Shown here piece by piece: positions 53,322 to 63,922 of a stretch of 64,000 bases of DNA; the stretch's first letter is position 1; every line of letters starts with the position of its first letter. The position numbers and the translations under genes were made by a program. Under the pieces are notes generated by a model. It did no database searches and had not been told where the DNA came from. It saw only the letters and a program-made list of their open reading frames with translations. Source of the DNA: Chloranthus sessilifolius (taxonomy: Eukaryota; Streptophyta; Magnoliopsida; Chloranthales; Chloranthaceae); the NCBI GenBank assembly GCA_021018995.1, contig CM037588.1, positions 77,907,765 to 77,971,764 of the forward strand, in the 5' to 3' direction.

Positions 53322-56300
53322 CTAAGAGTAGAACAGTCGAATAGGTCCAGTGTTGATGGGCTCAGGAAGATGGTCTCCGTCCATGGTGGCGAGGCGGATG
53401 GCGTATCCCGACAACACTTCTCGAATGACGTATGGTCCTTCCCAGTTCGGCTTAAACTTTCCTCTCGGATCGGCGTGGAGGGATGGGAAGATTCTCTTCA
53501 GTACAGTATCTCCTACCTTTAGATCTCGACCGCGGACACGTTTATTGTAAGCGCGTGTGATTTGCCCCTGGTAAACTTGAGTGTGACACAAGGCTAGGAG
53601 TCTCTTTTCGTTCAATAAGTTCAGCTGATTAAAGCGTGATCTCTCTCTCTCTCTCTCTCTCTGCTTCGGGTAAGCTTGATTCCATGAGGATTTGGAGTGA
53701 GGGTACTTCAACTTCTACCGAGAGGACGGCATCAGTTCCATACACAAGGGAGAATGGTATTGCCCCTATAGCGGTACGGATCGGCGTTCTGTAGGCCCAA
53801 AGCGCGAAGGGTAACTGCTCTCTCCAATATCTGTAAGTGACTACCATCTTCTTAAGAATGCGAATGACTGTCTTGTTTGCAGCTTCCACGGCTCCATTAG
53901 TTTGAGGCCGATAAGGGGATGAGCGATGATGCTTGATCTTGTATTGCTCGCAGAAGTCTCGGATGCGCTTGTTCACAAAGTTTGTGCCGTTGTCCGTTAT
54001 GATATCTTTGAGTACTCCAAATCGGCACACAATATTATTCTTGAGAAACTTCTCAACGTGAACGGCCGTGATATTGGCATAGGATGCCACTTCTACCCAC
54101 TTGGTGAAGTATTCAATGGCAATGAGGATGAATCGATGTCCGTTTGACGCTTTTGGATTAATCATTCTGACAATGTCAAGGCCCCAGGTAGCAAATGGCC
54201 AAGGAGTGGTCATGCAGTGAAGATCAATGGCAGGAGCGTGTATCAGACTGGAATGTTCTTGACACTTGTAGCATTTTTGAACATGTTTGCAGCAATCTGA
54301 TTTCATGGTGGTCCAAAAGTATCCCTGCCATAGGATTTTCTTAATGAGCATGTGACCGCTGACGTGGGCTCCGCATACTCCCTCATGGATTTCTTTCATA
54401 ATATAGACCGCTTCACTTTCGGTGAGGCACCTGAGTAAGATGTTATTGTATGATCGCTTGTAGTGGCATTCCCCGCAAATGACGTAACTTGGTGTTAAGC
54501 GTTGAATGGTTCGTCGGTCTGTCCAGGATGTACCCTCTGGGAAGGTTTGGCTCTTGAGGAAATTCTTGATGTCTGAGAAACAAGGTGGCTCATCATCAGG
54601 CTCTGTAGGTTCCTCAATCTGGAGGCAGAAGGCCGGCTCATTCCTCTGCTCGATCATGATCGGCTTCATCTCAACACCATAGGGGATTTCAATCATTGAC
54701 ACCAAAGTTGCTAATGCGTCGATAAAGCGATTCCTTATCTGGGGGACGTATGAGAAAGTCACATCTTGAAAGCAGGCTATCAGATCCTCGAGGTGTTCAT
54801 GATAGGGGATCAATTTCTCATTTTTCGTCTTCCAGTCGCCATTCGTCTGACATATGATTAACTGTGAATCGCCAAAAACTCGAAGGTGAGTTATATTTAG
54901 ATCGAGAGCTGCCTGTAGACCGGCGGCGCAAGCTTCATATTCAGCCATATTGTTAGTGCAGGGGAAGTTGAGCTTGATAGAGATCGGTACATGGGATCCT
55001 TTTGGCAAAATTAGGATGGCGCCAACTCCTTGGCCTTCGACATGCGATGCCCCGTCAAAGTGCATTACCCATGATTCCTCTGCTTCTTCTGTATCATCTT
55101 CTGTCATGAACAGGATGTCCTCATCAGGGAATTCAGTCCTTAGAGGCTCATAGTCAGGCAGAGGGTTCTCAGCAAGATGATTGGCGAGCGCTTGCCCTTT
55201 GATCAATTTCTGAGTGACGTACGTGATGTCGAATTCAGATAATAATAGCTGCCATCGCACAGTTCGGCCAGTGAGAGCAGGTTTCTCGAACAGGTACTTC
55301 AAGGGATCCATCCGCGTTAGAAGTAGGACGGCTTGAGATAACAGGTAGTGTTGAAGTCTTTGTGTAGCCCACACAAGCGCTAGGCATGCTTTCTCCAGAA
55401 GAGAGTAGCGCGTCTCATAATCAGTGAACTTCTTGCTCAGGTAGTAGATGGCCTGCTCTCTTCTTCCTGTCTCATCATGCTGCCCTAACACACAGCCCAT
55501 GAAAAACTCTGTCATGGATAGGTACATTATCAGGGGTCTACCAGGTACAGGTGGCACCAATACTGGAGGATTTAGGAGGTAAGCCTTGATCTTGTCAAAT
55601 GCAGCTTGGCAGTCGTCATTCCACTCAACTGGTGAGTCCTTTCTCAGTAGTTTGAAGATTGGTGCGCATATCGGAGTTAACTGTGCAATGAACCGACTGA
55701 TGTACTGGATTCTGCCTAAAAAGCCTCTGACCTCTTTCTCTGTGGACGGTGGTGGCATTTCAGTGATGGCCTTGATCTTGGTCAGATCGACCTCGATGCC
55801 TCTCCTACTGACGATAAATCCTAACAATTTTCCTGACATAGCGCCGAATGCGCACTTCTGGGGATTCAACCGCAACCTGTACTTTCTCAACCTCTCGAGC
55901 AGCTTCTGAAGGTTTACCAAGTGGTCGTCCCTTTTCGATGATTTGGCAATCATATCATCGACGTACACTTCGATCTCTCAGTGCATCATGTCGTGGAATA
56001 AGGCCGTCATTGCTCTCTGGTAGGTTGCCCCAACATTCTTGAGCCCGAATGGCATACCTTGTAGCAGAAGGTACCCCAGGGGGTGATGAATGCGGTTTTC
56101 TCTCGGTCGACCTCTGCCATCTTAATCTGATTGTAGCCCGAGAACCCGTCCTTGAACGAGAGCATTCCGTGCTTAGCAGTGTTATCGACCAAAATATCAA
56201 TGTGGGGTAATGGGAAGTCATCCTTAGGGCTTGCCTTGTTGAGATTTCGAAAATCAATGCACATTCAAACCTTTCCATCTTTCTTTGGTACGGGGACAAT

Positions 56301-56822
56301 ATTGGCCAGCCATTGCGGGTACTTGGATACCATGAGGAAACCCGCGTCATACTGCTTAATGACCTCGTCCTTGACTTTCAACATCCATTCAGGTCGGAGA
56401 CATCTCAACTTCTGTTTAATGAGCTTGCAGTCAGGGTAGAGTGGCAACTCATGCTCAACCAGATCGGTATCCAAACCAGGCATGTCTTCATACGACCATG
56501 CGAAGACGTCTTGGTATGACCGGAGGAAGTCTATCATACCTTTTTTCTCTGCAGGGGATAGCGATGTTCCGATTTTGGTGATTCTAGGGACCTCTTTGGT
56601 GCCCAAATTGACGTCCTCTGTCTCTTCGACAATCGGAGTAGGGCCATGCTCAAAATCGGCAAATTGTTTGAGGAGCTCGTTGGGGAGCTCATCGACTTGA
56701 CCTTCCTCGTCCAGACTCGTGACTCCTACCTCTTCTCGTATTTCTATAGGGAAGGGGTCGGCTTCACGTGGGATGGGTGCCACGACATCATTTTCAATTT
56801 TATTGGGAATCTTAAAGGACAA
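53322..56822 (-). pseudogene. Ogre pol: RT, RNase H, second RNase H, integrase
   Basis: Starting at 56822, the RT N-terminus has DVFAWSYEDMPGLDTDLVEH and FLMVSKYPQWLANIVPVPKK. A TGA at 56267-56265 replaces the codon before MCIDFRNLNKASPKDDFPLP. A one-base loss near 56055 breaks the frame just before the PFG motif, and a TGA near 55980 precedes YVDDM (55968 on). From 55968 a 779-codon frame runs through RT thumb, the retroviral-type RNase H (ALVWATQRLQHYL), a second RNase H of the Tat type (HFDGAS, NMAEYEA, GDSQLI), the integrase HHCC finger (H..H..C-YKC) and DDE core (WGLDIV, ITDNG, NGAVEAANK). It is lost at a (GA)11 run (53638-53662). The integrase tail continues in another frame to 53322 (SRFNQLNLLNEKRL ... 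INTGPIRLFYS). Confidence 0.93.
53638..53662. repeat. (TC)n microsatellite inside integrase coding sequence
   Basis: On the minus strand a (GA)n run encodes REREREI and shifts the frame. The protein frame resumes in another register immediately after it. Confidence 0.9.
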
Positions 56823-56944
56823 TAGTTTTGGAATTGGTATTTTTTCTTTTTTTATGGCTTTTTACAATTTTTCGGAGGTTAGCCCCTGGCGAGGTGGATC
56901 TCTATATATACAGGGTAGAGTGTCCTAGAGGCTAACCCCACTTC

Positions 56945-56970
56945 TTATAGGTTGTTTTTTTTTGGAGAGC
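56945..56970 (-). other. A9 tract with slippery-type A AAA AAC at the protease/RT frame change
   Basis: On the minus strand, CCA AAA AAA AAC AAC CTA TAA ends the upstream frame. The heptamer A AAA AAC is in the register used for -1 ribosomal frameshifting by many retroelements. The RT frame (from 56822 and extending upstream, with two stops) is the -1 frame. A simple homopolymer indel explains it equally well. Confidence 0.4.
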
Positions 56971-57655
56971 CGGTGCCGTATTCACAGCATTTGGCGGCTC
57001 CCAGGAGTTGGGGCAAAGATGCCCAGTTACTTACCTGCGAGGCTTGGCCTTTACCCTTTCGGTTGGAAATGGCATCAGTAGGCTCTTGCAGTTCCCCCCT
57101 CAGCATGTTTATGGAGGGATCCTCTGGGACCCTATCTTTGAGGGTTAGGGTGGGCCCGGAGTGGTTAATGCTAGAGTGATGGGTGGGCCCGGGGATTTCC
57201 TCCTCAAATAAGGAGAGGGCTGCCAAGTCCATCTCAAGGTCCGGGGGGATGATGTAAGGGTTAGTGGGGTGGGCGGAAGAAAGCTTGTGTGGGGTCACCC
57301 TTGTCTCCCCATTCAGATCAATCTTTACTACCTCGACACTCACAAAGGTTTGAGGGATGTGGGGTCGGGCGGGAGTTTCTTCTTCCAGGTTGATTCCTCT
57401 GGCCCTGGCGGCTGCTGCAGCTCTTATCTTCTCTTTGGCCTCTCTGACTTCTTCTTCTTTCATCGCTTATAGCCCCCAAATTTGGTTTGCTTAGCCTGAC
57501 GAGTCTCTTCTTCCTTGAAGGCGCGGGCCCAGTCCTTTCCCTTTTTGGTGGCCCCATTTGTGGAGCATGAACACGGCTGCCTCAGTTCCTCCTCCAATTT
57601 TGGCAGGGGTTTTTTCAGTCGGCTAGAGGGTAATGGCTGAGAAGTCATACTCAAA
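56945..57655 (-). pseudogene. Linker between protease and RT, with G-patch motif
   Basis: This is the same frame as the protease, after a stop at 57656. It shows a G-patch (HKWGHQKGKGLGPRLQG, about 57560-57517), a motif known from Tat and some retroviral protease regions that binds RNA. It then runs MKEEEVREAKEKIRAAAAAR, a basic/acidic helix, and a Pro-rich linker to 56945. Three additional stops lie between 57620 and 57475. Confidence 0.65.
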
Positions 57656-58297
57656 TCAATGGAGATCAGTGTCCTCTATTGTATGCGGCATGTCAAGCAC
57701 TTTTGGATTCTCAATATGCAGAGCGCTCCGCTCCCTGTCTTCTCTGCTCTCACCCACGATGGTGACGATTCTTCCGCCTGAGATGAACCAGAGTTTTTGG
57801 TGTAGAGTTGACGGTATTGCTCCGATCTCATGCAGCCATGGTCGGCCCAATAATAAATTAAATGTAGACTTGATGTCCATTACCTGGAAGGGGACAGTGA
57901 AGGTTTGCGGCCCGATGATCAGGTCGAGGTCTACCTCTCCTATGATTTCTCTCCGAGTGTTGTCGAATCCCCTGACGCTTGTTATGGATGGTCGGAAGGT
58001 GTTGGGGTTCGCATCAATTTTGATTGCCGTCCTTAGAGGAGATACGTTCAATGCAGACCCGCTGTCTATCAAGACCAACGGCACCACCAGGTTCCCTACT
58101 TCCACTGTTATATTCAGGGGCTTGGAGTGGTTGTTCCCTTGAAGCGACAGATCCGCATCAGTGAATGAGATGGCATTTGGGGCCAATACTTGCCCAATTA
58201 TCTCTCCCACCTCGTCTGGGGTTACGTGGGCGGAAACATGTGGGTCTTTGAGCGCTCCCATTAAGGCTTGAAAGTTGAGCGGGGACGTGATCAACAA
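57656..58297 (-). CDS. Ogre aspartic protease domain
   Basis: This 213-codon frame contains the retropepsin active site VLIDSGSALNV (Asp-Ser-Gly; about residues 75-85), the family's TFTVPFQVMDIKSTFNLLLG and RPWLHEIGAIPSTLHQKLWF segments (residues about 130-170), and a short tail. It would cleave the Gag-Pol precursor in the particle. The domain itself has no stop and keeps the catalytic Asp. Met at 58297 is only the first Met in the frame; the real protein is part of Gag-Pol. Upstream frames (58504-58301) hold the gag/protease linker (VEFITRSGRIF, EYVLETQLKRTPTHINV), separated by a TAG. Confidence 0.85.
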   Translation of the reverse strand: MLITSPLNFQALMGALKDPHVSAHVTPDEVGEIIGQVLAPNAISFTDADLSLQGNNHSKPLNITVEVGNLVVPLVLIDSGSALNVSPLRTAIKIDANPNTFRPSITSVRGFDNTRREIIGEVDLDLIIGPQTFTVPFQVMDIKSTFNLLLGRPWLHEIGAIPSTLHQKLWFISGGRIVTIVGESREDRERSALHIENPKVLDMPHTIEDTDLH

Positions 58298-58541
58298 ATC
58301 CTAGACATTAATATGTGTAGGTGTCCTCTTGAGCTGTGTCTCCAACACATACTCTCTGGCCATTTTCTCAAAGGGGTTCCCTGTGGCCTGCTCTTTCTTC
58401 TTCTCCTCTCCTTTACCGGCCCCCGATGTTTCAGGCTGTGTAAAAATCCTGCCCGATCGGGTGATAAATTCGACTGTCTCTTCTTGGTTACGACCAACAT
58501 TCATGTCCGTCTGCTCCTAACTTAACGACACTTGATGCAGG

Positions 58542-60087
58542 TTATAAGGGGGTTTTGGGATGAGGAAGGGAGTGCATGGTGATTCTGGGGTGGACTGGGC
58601 TGGGTATGTTGGATTCTCGAGCCCAACCAGGTTGACTCCAATAGGGGGTGTAATGGTATTGGTGGGAGCTGGCGAAGTTGGGTTTGAGGGTGCAGATGGG
58701 GTTTGTGTAGGCATTACCGGGGTGTGGTAAGACCAGTGGTGATTGAGAGCAGGTGATAAGAGGAGTGGGTGAGGGGTTGTTTGTTTGGGTGAAGGTGGAG
58801 CTGGATTGGGGGCGAAATAGTGCAGGGATGGTGGGGGTGTGACTGGGAAATGTCGGAGGTGCAGGTGGAGCGGGGAGATAGGGGTATGACGGGGTAGAAG
58901 ATGGAGCAGGGGGTACTGGTATGAAGGGTTTGTAATCGGGGTGGCATGGTAGGGTGATGATGGGTTCGTGGATGAAACAGGGTAAACCAGGGATGATGGA
59001 GTCGTGCATGGGGCGGGGTGATTTAGGGATGGTAGAGTTGTGTATTGGGCAAGGTGATTTGGGGATGGCGAGGTAGTATGCTGGGTGGTGGGATTTGGGG
59101 GTGTGTGTGTGAGGTGGGGTAGTATGGGGGTGGTGGATTTATGTATGGCGTGGGGTGATTTGGGCGTGACGGAGAGGTATATGGGGTGCCTGACGGTGGG
59201 ATAGTGTATGGGATGGGGTGATTGGGAGGCGGTGCATACTGTGAGATAAATTGGGAGTGGGGCGGATATGCGTATGATTGCGACGGGACTGTGCCCGTTT
59301 GGATTTGATAGGCGGGAGCGGAAGTAGAAAAATACTGCCCTAAATCTAGGGGCTCTTCTTGGTATGCCGGGTGGGGAAATGTCGGCTAAATCTGGTGATT
59401 ACCCCTACAATTGGTTCACCCTCGTTTAGCCTGGTAAATGAAAACTCTTCTTGATTACTGATGTAATTCGAGGGGTCAAACTCTTTCTCTTCCTCTTCTA
59501 CGCAGTGGATGTTAAGACCTGAGGCCTCCTGGATGCAGTGGCAGATGGGCCTGATGGATGTTCTGGTTCTGCCCTTGAGGAAGCGGCGGGGGAACAATTT
59601 TTCTCGCCTCTATTAAATCTTGGATTGCGTGCTTTAGTGGTATGCACCGATCCGTAGGGTGACCTGGTCCCTGGTGGAAGTTACAATACAGGTTTGGGTC
59701 ATAGTTTCTTGGTATCGGATTGGGTGGTGGGTGAGGCTAGAGTAAATTGACCAGACCCTTTTATAGCAACGCTGACAATAAGACACTCAACGATTGCCCT
59801 AACGGCGTGAAGACCCATTCGAATCGTGCTTTCATTTGCTCCTGGGTGAACGGGGCCCTCGGTCCGTTATTCAGCCTTGGCGCTTGTTCGAAACGGGCCG
59901 GGGGTGGGTGTGCGACCTAGAGTTGTATCGGGGTGGTACTGGCCTGGGGATAAATGATGTTCTGCACCTCTGCCCCTGACCTTCTTTCAATCCTTGGTTC
60001 GGTAGCTTTCCGAACCCCAGCAGCCCCGTTGGCCATGCTCTTTCCCAACCTGCCCTCTCTAACGGCGTCTTTACAACAGTTGGCATT
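58542..60087 (-). pseudogene. Ogre gag C-terminal part: zinc-finger-like and Pro/His-rich region
   Basis: It continues the gag frame after TGA at 60090-60088. The recognisable parts are RAPFTQEQMKARFEWVFTPL (about 59850-59790) and YCNFHQGPGHPTDRCIPLKH then AIQDLIEA (about 59690-59610). The latter is the CX2H..GH..C finger region of Tat gags. After a frame change near 59590 comes an acidic piece (EEEEKEFDPSNYISN), then a long Pro/His/Thr-rich low-complexity segment (59340-58540) built from PPSILP/HHPTIPP-like repeats. At least four stops and two shifts occur. Confidence 0.7.
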
Positions 60088-60789
60088 TCAGACCAAATCA
60101 ACAAAACTGGATTGCTGCTGATATACCAAAAATTCTGCGATGACTGGGAAGGCTCCCTTGGCTATTAATTCAATCTGCTCATCATCCGAAATTCGGTGGG
60201 TCACCTGGGCGGCCAATGCCCTCCACCTCCTTAAATAGGCACTAAAAGTTTCATCATGTCTTTGCTTCAAACGAGCTAGATCTGACTTCCTTGGATCTAT
60301 CTCCATGTTATAGACATATAGTTCTTGGAATAAGTGTGCCAGATCTTTCCAAGTTTTGGTCATGGATGGTTCTAGGGATGTGAACCATCTCAGTGCTAGG
60401 CCCGTCAGACTCTTTTGGAATACTTTGATGAGGAGTCGTTCATCTCCGCCGTACTGACACATATCCCCACAGTAGGATTTTAAGTGGGCGATGGGGTTAC
60501 CCGTGCCATTATACTTATCGAATAACGACATCTTGAATTTCTGTGGTAGGGGGACATCTGAGAACAGACACAAGTTTGAAAAGTCTGTCGAATGCAGTTC
60601 TAGCCCTCTCATCTTTGTCAGCTGCTTTTGTATCCTGTCTATCTGTTCTTTCAGCTGCTCTGATTCTTTTGAGGTCATGGTGGATTGCCTCCCTTGATTT
60701 TTGTTCGCCCCGGTGTGTGATGATGGGCACAGGGGGCAAAGCAGCTCCCCCACTATTGTGGATCTCGTCCTCCTCGTACTGTTGGTCAT
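60088..60789 (-). CDS. Ogre gag core (retrotransposon gag domain)
   Basis: This 233-codon frame begins with a charged helix (KESEQLKEQIDRIQKQLTKM), then the gag core: KFKMSLFDKYNGTGNPIAHL, GGDERLLIKVFQKSLTGLAL then RWFTSLEP, WKDLAHLFQELYVYN, and ETFSAYLRRWRALAAQV. This matches the retrotransposon gag (PF03732-type) order and length. It forms the capsid. A TGA at its 3' end replaces a codon before NANCCKDAV. The upstream part of gag is in another frame (61204-60515), so the frame changes near 60700. Confidence 0.88.
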   Translation of the reverse strand: MTNSTRRTRSTIVGELLCPLCPSSHTGANKNQGRQSTMTSKESEQLKEQIDRIQKQLTKMRGLELHSTDFSNLCLFSDVPLPQKFKMSLFDKYNGTGNPIAHLKSYCGDMCQYGGDERLLIKVFQKSLTGLALRWFTSLEPSMTKTWKDLAHLFQELYVYNMEIDPRKSDLARLKQRHDETFSAYLRRWRALAAQVTHRISDDEQIELIAKGAFPVIAEFLVYQQQSSFVDLV

Positions 60790-62567
60790 TATACTGGTGA
60801 GGGGCGAGGTCCGCTATTTGGACCTGAGGGGTGATGGGTTGGATGACCTGGTGGGGCCACAGAGCTTGTAAGGGATGGGAAGGAGTGAATGGATGAGTGG
60901 TTTGTAGATGAGTGATGTGCTGAGCTGGGTGCACATTCTGGGGGTGATGGGGGTGTGGTTGATGTGGCGGGATGTTGTAGGCGTGGTTTTGAGGAATGGG
61001 GTGGATCAGATTTTTTGTTGGAGGTGGGATGGGGGCATAAGGGGTATAGGTGAATGAAGGATATTGGTGAGGGGGTAAGGGGTTTGTGAACGGGCTTTGA
61101 TGAGTGTGGGTGGATGGGCCTTGGGTTTGGGCTTGATGGTTTTGGAAAGCTTGGGTTGATGGGCCTCGGGCCTGGGTGTGGGGGTTGGCATGATTTTGGG
61201 CCAACGGGCCCTGTTGGGTTTGAGCTAATGGGCCATGTGGGTATTGGGTGTGGGATGATGGGCCTTGGGCTTGGGTTTGATAGGTTTGGGTCCAAGGGCC
61301 CTGAGGGGTTTGGAACTGGGCCTGGATCTGATGGGCTTGGGCCTGAGTCTGGTGGGTTTGGGCCTGGGGCCATGGGCCTTGAGGGTTTTGGGCTTGGGTT
61401 TGGGTCTGATGGGTTTGGGTTCATGGGCCTTGAGGATTTTGGGCCGGGGCCTGAGTCTGATGGGTTTGGGCTTGGGCCCATGGGCCTTGATTTTAGGCCT
61501 GGGCTTGGGTCTGATGGGTTTGGGCCCAGAGGATTTTGGGCCTGGGTCTGTTGAGTTTGGGCTTGGGTCCATGGGCCTTGAGGATTTTGGGCCTGGGTCT
61601 GATGGGTCTGGTGGGCTTGGGCCTGGATTGGGCTTGGGCCCATGGATTCGTGTGGGTTTGGTCCTGAGATAAGTGGGCTTGGGTCTGTTGGGCTTGGGCC
61701 TGGAATTGAGGTGGGGGATCTTAGATGGTATGAATGATGGGTGGTTGGGCATGGTCATGGGGGAATGGGGTGTGGAGGTTTTGGAGACTTAGATGTGGGG
61801 TTTGGAATGTAGGACTCTGAGAAGTAGCCCACAGGGCATACATCATTCTCATGTCCTCCATTGAGGGCATGAATTTAGGTGTGAGATTGGAGGGTGATGG
61901 CCCATTCAAGGACGGAGGGGGTTGGGTGAAATTAGGCATGACCCGGGTATGGGGGGTATGAATGATTATGCTTGGAGGGTGTGGATGTATGGCTATGGAA
62001 GATGGTGGGTTACTGGTCACACCCTGGGAAAAGTTGGGCATGACCTGGGTAAATAAGGAGGTATGTTGGGATGTGGATGTGCCATGTGATGTGGAAGGCA
62101 GGTGAGATGAGGTGGATGGGATATAGGATGTAGGAGGCATGGATGACGAGGTGGACGGGATGTGGGAGGTAGGCAGGGGATGGGGCTCCCGATGGGGTCT
62201 TTGGGAGTAGGGGGTGTGGTAAGGGTATATGGATGGGAGATGGGGATGTATGGGTCGGTCGGGAAATGGGGTGTTTCAGTAGAGGACGAGATGGGGGTAT
62301 GATGGGAAAATGTAAGGGCGGGGGATGGGGTGGATGCGAACACGGGTGCCCCAAATGGACCCGTGACATCGAACCAGGTTTGGGTGACGGGTCTTCTCCT
62401 ATATGGGAATGGGATGGGGATGATGGCGGGGATGTATCGGCGCTCAACATGATCCGCTGACGAGTGTTGTATCGATGCCTTGGGTAAGGGCCAAACACTT
62501 TCCTAGTTCTTTTTCTATGGGTTGGGTTTGAGGTTCTCGTAGTGACGGTCGCACCGAAAGTGCGCAT
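60790..62567 (-). pseudogene. Pro/His-rich N-terminal region of Ogre gag (or ORF1)
   Basis: The first Met in the region is at 62567 (MRTFGATVTTRTSNP, then basic VFGPYPRHRYNTRQR). The frame shifts at least four times through Pro/His/Ser-rich sequence (PPTSYIPSTSSHLPS..., MEDMRMMYALWATSQSP). A minisatellite (about 61110-61720) is translated as PKP(I/N)RP(R/K)PKP-like repeats. The end of the segment (QYEEDEIHNSGG) leads into the gag core. Ogre elements have an extra ORF before gag; whether this is that ORF or one long gag cannot be settled here. Confidence 0.6.
61110..61720. repeat. GGGCTTGGGCCTGAGTCTGAT-type minisatellite
   Basis: Roughly 20 degenerate units of 20-60 bp are built from TTGGG(C/T)(C/T)TG, GGTCTGATGGGTTTGGG and CATGGGCCTTGAGG. 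It is G-rich on the plus strand and Pro-coding on the minus strand. Stops are rare in several frames, so long open frames occur on both strands by composition alone. Confidence 0.85.
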
Positions 62568-62945
62568 ATATATGGATTTTGATTTTTCTATATATTTAAT
62601 TTTTTTGGATTTTTCAAATGAAAATTATCTCCCCTACTTAAATGAATGATGATCTGGTGCCCTAGAAAAGTTCCCGTCTTGGGTGATATATGCACCTTTA
62701 GTAGGTTCCACGGCGGGATCCGATAGACTTTGGAAGAAGCGAAAGGGAACCCTTTTGTTCTATTGAAGGTGAGGGAATCCACGCAAACGACCCGATCCCC
62801 CGGAGCAAATCAATGAGAAGTCGCCTTCTTTTGACTGGGCAGGGGCATATTGGGTGTTATGGAATGCGGGAGGCTACTTTGGGCACTAATACCGCTAATC
62901 GGGGAACTTGGGTGGTAGATTGGGCCTCAGATCGGGCTGCCTGAA

Positions 62946-63074
62946 CCCAGTATATACTGGGCGTATGTATTATATACGCCTGACCAAAACTTTGCAGATT
63001 TGGCTGGGCGTATATATTATATACGCCTGAGTATTTCTGCGAATTTTTGGCTGGGCGTATATATTATATATGCC
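62946..63074. repeat. Hairpin cluster D (leader)
   Basis: The palindrome CCCAGTATATACTGGG (62946-62961) overlaps the first GGCGTATGTA-type hairpin (62960-62980). It is followed by a perfect copy at 63007-63027 and a one-mismatch copy at 63054-63074. The cluster lies about 390-510 bp upstream of the first gag/ORF1 Met. Confidence 0.9.
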
Positions 63075-63544
63075 TGGCAGGGATAGTTCTGTCAGCTTGT
63101 TTTGACAGTAAACAGCAAGCCCGAAATGGGTCTTTTGGACTGGTTTTCTGGGAGAGATGCTCCCGAGGACGACTGTGTATGTTATCGGGTCCCTCCTTTC
63201 TGCTTCCTAGGGATACACAGCTGAATTCGGGCTGTTTACGCTTTCACCATTGCGGGTTTTACGGCTTGATTGGAATTGGCAACCCAACCGATATACCTCC
63301 GGCGCAAGCGCCTTCTCAGGTACGGGAATGGGTGGTTCTTTTCAGGATCATCACCACTAGGGCTGCTGCCTTACTGGGAACCGGGTAAATTATATCTGCA
63401 CCTAAACCCCCCAAAAAACTACCCAAGTATGCCAAAACAGATTTGATTATGTCCCCACACTGTTGGTTCACTTTTAATTACAGATTTTTAAAGGGGAGTG
63501 AATTTAAGTTCAAAATCGGGTTGGGGATGACAAGCCCGTGCCGC

Positions 63545-63780
63545 CTCAACGGGCCGGCGTTCAATGGTGAGATATGATGACTGACATAAAGAGCGCACGT
63601 AGGCCCGCCAAACGGCTAAGGCTCGTAAATGACTGAAATTTAAATGACGTGAAAAGTAGATGCGAGCAGGCCCGCCAAACGACTAAGGCGGTTTAAATGA
63701 TAAAATCGTAAAAAACTGAAATTTAAAGGCGCAAGTAGGCCCGCCAAGCGGCTAAGCCACTTAAAGGACTGAATCGTAGG
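63545..63780. repeat. Three-unit tandem repeat near the PBS
   Basis: AGGCCCGCCAAACGGCTAAG occurs at about 63600, 63670 and 63737 with small changes. Each is followed by an AAATGA..TGAAATTTAAA(T/G)G segment; the period is about 70-90 bp. It lies in the transcribed leader. Confidence 0.8.
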
Positions 63781-63901
63781 GGTGAGTATGTTAGTAAAAA
63801 CAACAAAAAATAAAGAAAAATAGTAGAAAATTAGAACAAAAAAATAGCCATGGTTAGTAAAAAAAAATAAAGGCCAAGAAGAGGGGAAGCGCTAGGGTGA
63901 T

Positions 63902-63920
63902 ATCCCCAGCAGAGTCGCCA
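63902..63920 (-). other. Primer binding site of Ogre-like element, Arg tRNA type
   Basis: On the minus strand it reads TGGCGACTCTGCTGGGGAT, two bases after the LTR end. TGGCGACTC..CTGGGGA is the Arg-tRNA-type PBS known from Ogre and related Tat elements. Confidence 0.82.
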
Positions 63921-63922
63921 TC

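Larger units (their letters stand above)
62568..63901 (-). other. Long leader of Ogre-like element
   Basis: This 1.3-kb region runs between PBS and the first gag/ORF1 Met. It holds hairpin cluster D and, near the PBS, a roughly 90-bp tandem repeat. No convincing coding frame exists; the 113-codon plus-strand frame at 63047-63388 has no domain. Confidence 0.65.

Noticed and set aside
61114-61758. Long open frames on both strands
   Set aside because: G-rich minisatellite with few stop codons in any frame; only the minus-strand Pro-rich reading is placed within gag/ORF1.
63047-63388. 113-codon plus-strand frame in the Ogre leader
   Set aside because: It begins inside a hairpin, has no domain, and is antisense to the leader; composition alone explains it.
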